From the NCBI RefSeq assembly GCF_029962485.1, contig NZ_CP073638.1, positions 3,162,001-3,226,000 of the forward strand: a stretch of DNA of 64,000 nt. Direction: 5' to 3'. Positions 7,564 through 15,368 of this stretch are shown in pieces; position 1 is the stretch's first letter; the number at the start of each line of letters is the position of its first letter. This DNA is from Burkholderia cepacia. GTDB lineage: Bacteria > Pseudomonadota > Gammaproteobacteria > Burkholderiales > Burkholderiaceae. Made by a program: the position numbers and the translations under genes. The notes under the pieces are model-generated. The model was not told the DNA's origin and made no database searches. It saw nothing but the letters and a program-made list of their open reading frames with translations.

Positions 7564-9822
7564 GTGTCCATCGATCAAGTACCTTTTCGAGTTCAAAGAC
7601 TATGGCTGGCCGTGAGCCTTCTTTTTTCCGGTGGCACATTTGCACAGCTGAATGTGTCGTACGGGGTTCCCGAGGGTTTCAGTGCGGCCGAATTGGATGA
7701 TGGCGCAAGCTATGTTGCCACCTTCAATGGCGGAACCCTTCCGAGTTTTGTCAGTTACTTGCCTGCGACCGGTGGACTCACGTTTGATGAAGAAAAGTAT
7801 CAGAAAAATGGCGTCTCGGCAGAAGATGTAGCGACTCTGAAGCGTATCGTTTCGCAACTGGACTATAAGCGCTGCCGAAACGGCTGCGATGTCGAGATCG
7901 ACGGTTATTTCGTGAGTGTCGACAAACTTAAGCGATCGATCTCGATTCGAGATTCGCGTGAGGATTATATTGCGCCGCCGACGAGCCTGGGTATGGTTAA
8001 CAACCAAGCCGTGGATTTGCGTGCTTCCTCGGACGGTTATCGCGCGGTAAACGTCAACGGCAGTACCTGGGTCGGCTTGCCGTCGCAGAGCTTTGGTTAC
8101 GTGAGTTGGTATGCAGGTCACACCCGGTCTCGTCAATATCGCGGCAGCGCGCACGGGGTGTCGTCGTACTATCTGCAGAAGAACTTTGCGAACACGTATG
8201 TCCGCGCCGGCCGACAGAACAGCATCGATTATTCGTCTGGTTCAGTCAGCACGCTACTTTCGCCGAGTTTCGATCAGTTCGTGACCCTGGGCAGTCAGTC
8301 GCATTTGCAAGCTGGCAGCCATACTGGGTCGCTGATCCTGTACGCGATAGTGGATGGAAACTACGAACTCTATCGTGGCGGGCGCCTTGTGACGAAACGC
8401 CCGGCCGTGATTGGCCGCAACGAGATCAGTTTCGCCGATCTCCCGGGTGGCTACTACACGATTGAAGTGCGGCTCGTCGATCGAAGTGGGAACGTTGTCA
8501 GTAGCGAAACGCGTGAGATCAATAACCTCAATTTCGGGCTGGCCAGTGGCAATGCGTGGCATGTGACAGCTGGTAAGGAGATGTACGGTGGCGGGTATCT
8601 GCTTGAGGCCGCTCTAAGCCGGAACCTGCGGTTGTTCTATCTGAACACGTCGATACTGGCCGGGCAGGGCGGCAGGTGGGCCGCTGAAGCGAACGTCACT
8701 CGGCCCACGCAAATGGCAGGAGTCGAGGTCACGCCGACACTGGGTATCCTGGGCGGCGAATACAGCGCGGGCGCCTATGTGAATCTTGCGCTGGCGCACG
8801 CGACGTTCGGAGCGCTGTCGGTGAGTCGCTACCAGAACACGAATGTGTCGCGCCTCTATCGAGGCCAACCAAGCACGGCGGCATCGTACAGCCGGAGCAT
8901 TCGCAAAGCGACTTTCGGCTACAACTACCAGCAATCGAACTTCGGTCGTTCCCATCAGGCCGAGGTGCGCTGGAACTATCGCCCGAATGGCCTGTGGGCC
9001 ACGTTCGCGCTGGGCGTGCAGAAGGGAGGCTTCTCGCAGGGAAGCAGTGGCTATGGCGTGTACTTCAACATGACCATGGCGCTGGAGAAAGTGCAGGCGA
9101 ACTTCGGTGCCGCGCACTCAGCCGGGCAGACACAGTTGAGCGCCGACGTGCGTAAGGATTGGCAGGACAGTTTTGGTACCTCGTCGATCGGGTTGAACGC
9201 CAACCGCGTGCGCAACGATTATGGAGTCAGTGTTTACGGCAGCCGTTCTGGCACGCGCGGTGATGCATCGCTGAACGTTGGCCGCTCAGGTACGGTCACC
9301 AACATTGACTTCAATTATCGAGGCATGGTGGCAGCGAGCAAGGATGGCGTCGCGCTCGGCCGCTATAGCTCTAGTGGCAGCGCCATGCTGTTGACCACAC
9401 CGGCGATGGGCGGCATGAGATATGGATTCACTGTGGAAGGCAGTCCAGTAGCCGGTAACAGCACCTACGCCGTTCCTCTGAATGCCTACCGCGATGTATC
9501 GTTCGCACGTGTTTTTAGCAATAGTCAGGATCTCGACATGAATATCGAGGTTCCCGCCAACATCGTGCGCGCGCATCCAGGGCAGGTCTACTCGGCGAAG
9601 GCGCGTGTCGACATCAACATGATTTACAGCGGGTTCCTGACCGATGCTGGCGGTAAGCCACTCAGTGGGAAGATTGTCGAAACCGGCGATACGGTCTATC
9701 CGAACGGGCTGTTTTCGGTCGTCAGCAAGAAGCTGCTGTCGTCGATCACTGTCGAGCATGACGGACAGCACCGTCTATGCAACCTCAAACAGGCTCAAGG
9801 CAGCTACTACCGCTGTGACTGA
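7564..9822 (+). CDS. Outer-membrane usher of the alpha-fimbria (CooC/CfaC/CblC-like)
   Basis: A 752-residue usher that would translocate and assemble chaperone-bound pilins across the outer membrane. The signal peptide ends near residue 28 (GGTFAQ). An N-terminal subunit/chaperone-binding region follows, then a long alternating-strand region typical of a 24-strand barrel, and a C-terminal domain ending in a Cys pair (HRLCNLKQAQGSYYRCD). The length fits the alternate (alpha) ushers, which are shorter than FimD. The proposed start is GTG 7564; upstream codons in frame are stops. It lies between the major pilin and three chaperone genes in one direction, consistent with an operon. Confidence 0.85.
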   Translation: MSIDQVPFRVQRLWLAVSLLFSGGTFAQLNVSYGVPEGFSAAELDDGASYVATFNGGTLPSFVSYLPATGGLTFDEEKYQKNGVSAEDVATLKRIVSQLDYKRCRNGCDVEIDGYFVSVDKLKRSISIRDSREDYIAPPTSLGMVNNQAVDLRASSDGYRAVNVNGSTWVGLPSQSFGYVSWYAGHTRSRQYRGSAHGVSSYYLQKNFANTYVRAGRQNSIDYSSGSVSTLLSPSFDQFVTLGSQSHLQAGSHTGSLILYAIVDGNYELYRGGRLVTKRPAVIGRNEISFADLPGGYYTIEVRLVDRSGNVVSSETREINNLNFGLASGNAWHVTAGKEMYGGGYLLEAALSRNLRLFYLNTSILAGQGGRWAAEANVTRPTQMAGVEVTPTLGILGGEYSAGAYVNLALAHATFGALSVSRYQNTNVSRLYRGQPSTAASYSRSIRKATFGYNYQQSNFGRSHQAEVRWNYRPNGLWATFALGVQKGGFSQGSSGYGVYFNMTMALEKVQANFGAAHSAGQTQLSADVRKDWQDSFGTSSIGLNANRVRNDYGVSVYGSRSGTRGDASLNVGRSGTVTNIDFNYRGMVAASKDGVALGRYSSSGSAMLLTTPAMGGMRYGFTVEGSPVAGNSTYAVPLNAYRDVSFARVFSNSQDLDMNIEVPANIVRAHPGQVYSAKARVDINMIYSGFLTDAGGKPLSGKIVETGDTVYPNGLFSVVSKKLLSSITVEHDGQHRLCNLKQAQGSYYRCD

Positions 9823-9837
9823 AAGGTACTAACAATC

Positions 9838-10536
9838 ATGAAGAAAATGATGCAAACAAAATGGACAATCGCGACTTTCATGTTGTGCGGGGCGCTGTTG
9901 GGCGCGAGTCAAGCCGTCAATGCGGAGGGCGAGCTGATGGTGCTGCCGGCCACAACGAAGGTGTTCAATACTCACGAGCAAAAGGTGACCGTGAAAAATA
10001 GAGGAGACGAGCCGCTTTATCTCAATATCTCCGTACAGAAGGTCACCAATCCCGGCCAAACTCCGGAAAAAAAAGTCGCATTGGGTGAACTCGAGCATCC
10101 CGGGGTGCTCGCAAGCCCGGACAAGCTGACGCTGGGGCCAGGCCAGACCCGTTCGATTGTGCTGAAGTCGCTGATGGAGCCCGGAAAAGAGGAGCTCTAT
10201 CGGCTGTATGTCGTGCCGGTCAGGTCGCTGAAGGTCGACAGCGCGCCGCAGGACAAGATTACCGCTCCCATGTCGGTCGCGATCGGTTATGGGGTGCTGG
10301 TCCGACACATGCCTGCGCCGGGCAGGCAACGCGCGGGCTGGACGTATCGCTGCGAGGACGGCGGATTGACGCTGGAAAATACGGGGAACATTCGACAGGT
10401 CCTCACCGACGTGGTCTACGACAAGACGAAACCCGCGCAGACGCTGGCGGTGTTTCCCGGCACGCCACGGCATTTTTCGACGCGTAGCATGACGTTGCGT
10501 GTAGACGATATGACGAAGACGCTGACGTGTCCGTGA
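9838..10536 (+). CDS. Periplasmic pilus chaperone, alpha-fimbrial type (first copy)
   Basis: A 232-residue exported protein with signal peptide residues 1-29 (AVNAEG) and two Ig-like domains. NRGDEPLYLNISVQKVTNPG, SPDKLTLGPGQTRSIVLKS and the interdomain segment VAIGYGVLVRHMP are visible. These match CooB/CfaA/CblB-type chaperones of the alternate chaperone-usher pathway, which hold pilins by donor-strand complementation and deliver them to the usher. It starts 15 bases after the usher stop and overlaps the next gene at tgATG, so translational coupling is likely. A paralogue at 12781 and a truncated one directly downstream share the same pattern. Confidence 0.85.
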   Translation: MKKMMQTKWTIATFMLCGALLGASQAVNAEGELMVLPATTKVFNTHEQKVTVKNRGDEPLYLNISVQKVTNPGQTPEKKVALGELEHPGVLASPDKLTLGPGQTRSIVLKSLMEPGKEELYRLYVVPVRSLKVDSAPQDKITAPMSVAIGYGVLVRHMPAPGRQRAGWTYRCEDGGLTLENTGNIRQVLTDVVYDKTKPAQTLAVFPGTPRHFSTRSMTLRVDDMTKTLTCP

Positions 10537-11006
10537 TGAAGCGCGTGAGTTGGACGTTGGGCGCACTAACGGTGCTGTGCTGCTTCAGCAGTCATGCGGC
10601 GGGAATTCTGAAATTGTCGCACACCGAATTGACGCTGTCGCCGGACGAGCCCGCGAGCGAACTGTGGGCCGAGAACGTCGGCGACACGCCGCTGTATCTC
10701 GACATCAGCCAGCAGCGGGTGATCAATCCGGGACAAGTTCCGGAGCAGCGGGTGCCGGTCGAGGTGATTGAGCGGCCGGCGCTGCTGGTTCTGCCCCGGC
10801 GGCTGGTGCTCGCGCCAGGGCAGCGCTACCGGATGTCGCTCAAGGAGATTTCGGTGCCGAGACAGAGTGAGGTATGGCGGGTGACCTTCAGGCCAAGGGA
10901 GCGCGTCGCCGTCGACGCGAATCACGTGGAGGGCACGGCGGCGCCGTTATTCGTCAGTATTGGCTATGGCGTCGTTATTTACCAGAGGAATGGGCGAGGG
11001 CGATAA
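10536..11006 (+). CDS. Truncated alpha-fimbrial chaperone (second copy, N-terminal domain only)
   Basis: The start overlaps the stop of the preceding chaperone (tgATG at 10534-10538). A signal peptide (ending SSHAAG) is followed by one complete Ig-like domain with the signature ENVGDTPLYLDISQQRVINP, and the frame runs up to SIGYGVVIYQRNGRGR, where it stops. At 156 residues it lacks the second domain (about 75 residues) that the first copy has. The DNA becomes AT-richer right after the stop, suggesting that the 3' end was lost when the adhesin segment was exchanged. It may be non-functional. An upstream GTG at 10527 is also in frame but less likely. Confidence 0.75.
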   Translation: MKRVSWTLGALTVLCCFSSHAAGILKLSHTELTLSPDEPASELWAENVGDTPLYLDISQQRVINPGQVPEQRVPVEVIERPALLVLPRRLVLAPGQRYRMSLKEISVPRQSEVWRVTFRPRERVAVDANHVEGTAAPLFVSIGYGVVIYQRNGRGR

Positions 11007-11164
11007 CGCTTTCCGTTTGGATGGCGGATCATCCCCATGATTTTCGATGCCGCGGCGCAGGAAATTACTTTTTTAGATGTTTATTGGCATCGCCTAGTGC
11101 GGCATCAAGGAGTGAAAGAACTTTGCTTTTTGGAATTCAATGTGATAAGCGGTATCGATTGGCG

Positions 11165-12136
11165 ATGTGGGTTATTCTTTTAGCATGCAAATGCGCGAGT
11201 GCTGGGGTGGCGCCCCGGATGGAGCCCGCAAGCCTTGTTAATGGATATGGTGGATGCTCATGGATGGACAATGGAGATGGAACGAGCAATTTCACTGTCT
11301 CGATAGATTATAAAAGGGAGCTTCCTAGCGCCGGGGAAACTCACATGCGAACGCGAGCTGTACTTGTATACACTTATAATGAAAATGGTGCTTTCTCTGA
11401 AGAAGGTCAGCCTGTCATTTCCGACGTTATATTCAATGGTATGCGTGCCTGGCTTACCGGCAGCGGCTTTCCTCTCCGTGGAACCGGCTACTACGGTGGC
11501 AAGTCTCCAAATTGGTGGGGTACGAAGGAACCCTTGGTCGCGACAGTAAGTGTGAGAATATCAAATAAAAAAATTGCCGATTGGCCCGCAATTGGTATTT
11601 TGGCTGCCCAGTATGGTGGTGGTAATCCTGGTGATTATTACGAAAAATCAGGTATGGCATATATTCGTGTCGGAGAGTCTCGGGGGGCATGCAGCATAGT
11701 CGCAAACCCGGATCTCCCCACGCCGCTGGATATCGCAGTAGACATGACGGCGCCGGACTGGAGTCTTGGCGAGTTATCGCGAGGGGAGTCGGAAAAAACA
11801 TTCCCCGAGATATCGAATCAGCTTTGCTTCACCTACTCCGGGCGAGCGGTCAAAGGCAAGAAGTTTGTCATTGACGCGAGCAACGCCAACGGTATCGTCG
11901 CTAACCGGTACTTGCTCAAGAACGTGTCCGAGGCGACGCAGGTAATCCCGTATAGCGTAACACTGGACAGCGGCACATCGACGCTGTCTCTTCCAAACGC
12001 CTCAAATGCTGGGCTGTCGTTTGATAGTTCAGGAAAGACGTGCTTTGTACCGACATTTAAGACCAGCGTCGATGCCAAGGTGAAAGAGGGCGATTACATT
12101 GACGTGCTTGTATTCACCGTAGTGGTCAAACCCTAG
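11165..12136 (+). CDS. Minor tip pilin/adhesin of the alpha-fimbria (CooD/CfaE/CblD-like)
   Basis: From ATG 11165 this encodes 323 residues with a short hydrophobic leader (MWVILLACKCASAG). The mature part has about four Cys, an N-terminal adhesin-like region (GGCSWMDNGDGTSNFTVSID) and a C-terminal region (SVDAKVKEGDYIDVLVFTVV) resembling the pilin domain of CfaE/CooD tip proteins. The frame stays open back to 10874, but that stretch overlaps the chaperone and reads as non-protein. TTG 11153, or a lost ATG further up, could be the true start because 360-residue homologues are usual. The gene is clearly AT-richer than the usher and chaperones, so its adhesin part has probably been replaced. 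Confidence 0.7.
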   Translation: MWVILLACKCASAGVAPRMEPASLVNGYGGCSWMDNGDGTSNFTVSIDYKRELPSAGETHMRTRAVLVYTYNENGAFSEEGQPVISDVIFNGMRAWLTGSGFPLRGTGYYGGKSPNWWGTKEPLVATVSVRISNKKIADWPAIGILAAQYGGGNPGDYYEKSGMAYIRVGESRGACSIVANPDLPTPLDIAVDMTAPDWSLGELSRGESEKTFPEISNQLCFTYSGRAVKGKKFVIDASNANGIVANRYLLKNVSEATQVIPYSVTLDSGTSTLSLPNASNAGLSFDSSGKTCFVPTFKTSVDAKVKEGDYIDVLVFTVVVKP

Positions 12137-12144
12137 GAACGGGC

Positions 12145-12693
12145 ATGCGAAAGCAAACCATGAGGAAATGGCTGTGTGTCATCCTGATGCTACCAATTGT
12201 TGCGCACGCACAGAGAGTGATACTGACTGGCAAGATGAAGAGCGCGGTCACTGCCCATGTGACACGCCCCAACAACTTGTTCGTCACGAATGATGCGGGT
12301 GGGTGGTTCGATCAAGGGCTGGAGATGCAGCAACTTGGCGGCTGGGAGACGCCCTACGAGGTGCAGGCACGGTTGAAGATCGTGTCGAGCAGCGGAACCT
12401 TCCAGGTTTACCTGGATTCACCGCTGACGATCACGCATCAATCGACTCCCGAGTTGGCGTTTCGCACGCCGACGGTCAGGCTGGGTATCGAAGGCGGCGT
12501 ATCCCGGCCGCTGCAGGTCGGATTGTCTACGGAATTCCAGAATCCGTCGGCGCCGGTCGAGGGAGTAGATTCGGTCGGGTATTACAACCTCGACATCTCG
12601 GCCTATCCTCCCGCGGGCGACTTCAAGAGCACGACCGGCACGTACAGTGGCGTGCTGTCGATAACGTTCGAGCCGGTGATCACGGCGCCTTGA
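12145..12693 (+). CDS. Second CS1-type pilin subunit (minor pilin)
   Basis: A 182-residue exported protein with a signal peptide ending in IVAHAQ and then RVILTGKMKSAVTAHV. The C-terminal TYSGVLSITFEP matches SYSGDLVMVFEP of the major pilin, so both belong to the same subunit family. It starts eight bases after the tip-adhesin stop and is co-oriented. It may be a minor shaft subunit or an alternative major pilin. Alpha-fimbrial operons normally carry one major and one tip subunit, so the extra pilin with an extra chaperone at 12781 is a noteworthy expansion. Confidence 0.75.
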   Translation: MRKQTMRKWLCVILMLPIVAHAQRVILTGKMKSAVTAHVTRPNNLFVTNDAGGWFDQGLEMQQLGGWETPYEVQARLKIVSSSGTFQVYLDSPLTITHQSTPELAFRTPTVRLGIEGGVSRPLQVGLSTEFQNPSAPVEGVDSVGYYNLDISAYPPAGDFKSTTGTYSGVLSITFEPVITAP

Positions 12694-12780
12694 CTACCGG
12701 TGCTTCGTCCAGCGCCCACTGCGTGAACAGAGTTACCACCGAACGCGTCGGCGTGGGAAACCATTTGAGGATATTTCGGC

Positions 12781-13458
12781 ATGGAACGCATGTTATTTAC
12801 GCTGTTGCGCATGTCTTGTGTGGCCGCCCTTGCTATACCCGTATCGGCAATCGCGGCAATCGACATAGTGCCAAAGGAGGTAGCGGTGCGGGGCGAGGTC
12901 ACCTCGGTCGAGGTGATCAACAACGGCGATCGCAACGAATACGTCAAGATCTCGTTGTCGCGCCTGCTGAACCCCGGCGTACCCTTGGACCGGGAGCGTC
13001 TCGAGCCGATTGGTGAGATCGCGCAGCCGTCACTTTATGCTTATCCGTTCAGGATGAGCCTGGCACCTGGGCAGACGAAGACGCTCGTGCTCAAGGCTTT
13101 ACATCCGATCGAGACGGAGATCGTCTACCGACTCGACGTGAAACCGGTGGTCAAGGTGCTCGATGGCGGTCGTACTAGACCAGCGGCCAGCGTGGTCGCC
13201 AACCTCGCTTTCAGCGGGATCGTTCGGCAACTGCCGGCGAAACCTCGTAGGGAACTCACTGTTTCGTGCGAGGGGTCCGGCGCGCTCTTGACGGCAACGG
13301 GAAATGTCCACTATCGGGTGGAGGGGGCCAAAGCAGACGGTCAGAAGCTCGATGATTTTAACGTCTATCCCGGTGTCCCGATTCCGGTGCAGGGGCGTGT
13401 TGTGGCAGTTCCTGGCTATCCCGCTTGTAGTGGGGCTACACCGGTCAATTCACTATAA
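12781..13458 (+). CDS. Periplasmic pilus chaperone, alpha-fimbrial type (third copy)
   Basis: A 225-residue chaperone with signal peptide ending near residue 25 (SAIAAIDI). The INNGDRNEYVKISLSRLLNP and MSLAPGQTKTLVLKAL segments correspond position by position to those of the first two chaperones. Both Ig-like domains are present. It ends the plus-strand fimbrial operon and probably serves the pilin immediately upstream (12145-12693). The gap of about 87 bases before it shows no clear terminator. Confidence 0.8.
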   Translation: MERMLFTLLRMSCVAALAIPVSAIAAIDIVPKEVAVRGEVTSVEVINNGDRNEYVKISLSRLLNPGVPLDRERLEPIGEIAQPSLYAYPFRMSLAPGQTKTLVLKALHPIETEIVYRLDVKPVVKVLDGGRTRPAASVVANLAFSGIVRQLPAKPRRELTVSCEGSGALLTATGNVHYRVEGAKADGQKLDDFNVYPGVPIPVQGRVVAVPGYPACSGATPVNSL

Positions 13459-13662
13459 GTTGTGAACAATAGTTTGGGGGCGATTTGTATTCTCATCGGG
13501 TATTCAAGTTGCGTTGATCTGAAGACCTGCGTCATCGACACTCGAATCCCCCGTATTCCATTACGTTTAAAAGCAGTTCGGAAATTATCGTGGAAAATTT
13601 CACGTCGCGCTTATGCTTTTCTGCGGATACCAAAGTTAAAAGCCCCGTTGGTGGAGAAGCCA

Positions 13663-14325
13663 TCAGGCTCGGAGTATTGCCGACATGCCCCACTGCGACT
13701 CATAAACGATTTTGTACAGATCAGCGTCGCGCTTGACGCCAAGTTTTTGCATTGCCTTGATCTTTTGCGCACTGATCGTTTGCTTCGTCCGATTGAGGTG
13801 GGCAGCGATGTCGCTGACCGACATGCCAGATACATAGAGCCGCAACACCTCGGTTTCGCTCTTCGTGAGGTCGAGGTGTTTGCGACCGCTCCGCCGTTCG
13901 GGCTCCGCGTGTGTCACGCTGGGCGACAGATAGACAGCGTTGGAAAGTATCGTGTAGATCGCCGAAATAAGATGCCCAATATCGTCGGCTTTATTGACGA
14001 TCGCGTTGACTCCGAGCTTGAGAAGCTTGTTGGTCAGGTTCACGCCGTCGAGTCCGGTGAAGACAATGATCGGTAGATCGGGGAAGTGAGCACGCAGATA
14101 CGTCAGCATGGAGAGACCATCATTGAATTTACCGTCCGGCATCGCGAAATCGGTGAGCAACAGGTTACATGGATGTTGCGACAGCAATTCGACGATCTCG
14201 GTGGAATTGTAGGCAACGCCGACGATATGGATCGACCTGAGTTCGCGTAATGCAGATTTGATACCAGCGACGATCGCCGGATGATCGTCAGCAATGACAA
14301 CATTGATTGTAGTGTTGGCCAGCAT
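13663..14325 (-). CDS. Response regulator, RcsB/FixJ type (receiver plus LuxR helix-turn-helix)
   Basis: A 220-residue regulator. The receiver has the acidic pair ADDHP (13-14), the phospho-acceptor Asp59 in LLLTDFAMP and the conserved Lys near 111. The C-terminal LuxR domain (LTKSETEVLRLYVSGMSVSD) starts near residue 153. The GKFNDGLSMLTYLR context after the Asp is typical of the RcsB group. A good ribosome site (ggaagg) precedes ATG. It lies convergent to the fimbrial operon and in series with a second regulator and the hybrid kinase; cable-pilus loci carry a comparable three-gene regulatory set. It likely controls fimbrial transcription. Confidence 0.85.
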   Translation of the reverse strand: MLANTTINVVIADDHPAIVAGIKSALRELRSIHIVGVAYNSTEIVELLSQHPCNLLLTDFAMPDGKFNDGLSMLTYLRAHFPDLPIIVFTGLDGVNLTNKLLKLGVNAIVNKADDIGHLISAIYTILSNAVYLSPSVTHAEPERRSGRKHLDLTKSETEVLRLYVSGMSVSDIAAHLNRTKQTISAQKIKAMQKLGVKRDADLYKIVYESQWGMSAILRA

Positions 14326-14546
14326 GGGAACCTTCCTCGCATCTGAATTCTGATTTGACTTCTCAGAATGTAGCGAGGTGATAGGGTCAAGTGTGGCTGA
14401 CGTGTCCGATTTTTCGGATTATTAAGTAGGACATGTCCTATGTATGTCACGCTCAGAATGTTCGAGGGGGTGTTCAGTATCTCGAACGATAGAACGCATC
14501 GAAGGACGATGCCTGGGCGCAGTCGGACCGACGATTCCGAAAGCCG

Positions 14547-15203
14547 TCAGCGACTGTACTCCTGCGCGGTCGCGGTCAATCCCGTTTCATAAGCATACTG
14601 AAACAGATCCGCGTCACGCGTGATACCGAGCTTTTTCATCGCCCGAACCTTTTGCGCGCTGACCGTCTGCTTTGCGCGATTCAGTTGCGAGGCGATCTCG
14701 CCAATCGACATGCCGGATGTATACAGGCGAATGACTTCGGCCTCGCGAGGCGTCAATGGCTGCGTTGCACGAGGTACTAGCGCAGGAGAGCGCGTTCTCT
14801 CGACCACGCTTGGAGAAAAGTAAGTCGCACCCGCATACACCGCATGAACAGCGGCGATCAGATGATTTACGTCGTCGAGTTTGCTGAGCACGCCGCGCAC
14901 GCCGCTTTTGGCTATTTCTTGCAGCACGGCGGGATTGTCGATAGTTGTCAGCACGATGATCTTGAACTCTGGCCACGTACGTCGCAGGTATTGCAGCAGC
15001 GGAAGCCCGTCGACAAACGCACCCCCTGGCATTGCGTAATCTGTGAGCAACACATCGCAGGGTGTTCGAGGCAGAAGTGCAATGAGTTCGTCGGTGCGGG
15101 TGGCTGTTCCGACGATCTCGATCGTCGGGGCGCGCTCCAGTTCATGACGAACGCCGGACAGGACCGTTGGGTGATCGTCCGACAGAATCAGGCGGATTTT
15201 CAT
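14547..15203 (-). CDS. Response regulator, RcsB/FixJ type (second)
   Basis: A 218-residue paralogue of the preceding regulator. The receiver has SDDHP, Asp55 in VLLTDYAMP and GAFVDGLPLLQYLRR; the LuxR helix-turn-helix begins at LTPREAEVIRLYTSGMSIGE. About half of the residues match the neighbour, showing an old duplication. It is transcribed away from the hybrid kinase gene (165-base gap), which should be its phosphodonor through the Hpt domain. Two regulators with one kinase suggests either heterodimers or separate outputs. Confidence 0.85.
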   Translation of the reverse strand: MKIRLILSDDHPTVLSGVRHELERAPTIEIVGTATRTDELIALLPRTPCDVLLTDYAMPGGAFVDGLPLLQYLRRTWPEFKIIVLTTIDNPAVLQEIAKSGVRGVLSKLDDVNHLIAAVHAVYAGATYFSPSVVERTRSPALVPRATQPLTPREAEVIRLYTSGMSIGEIASQLNRAKQTVSAQKVRAMKKLGITRDADLFQYAYETGLTATAQEYSR

Positions 15204-15368
15204 GGGGGCGTGGCCGCGGGCAGCGGATCCTGGGGCATTGATGGAATAAGACCGCTAGTTTAACCGAGTCGATGCACCTGAATGCATGCGTTGTCGGGTC
15301 GCCATTCGTCGGCATCGAGCGTTAGCGATACACTTCGTTTACCTGAACAACGCTCTCCCTGAATACCT

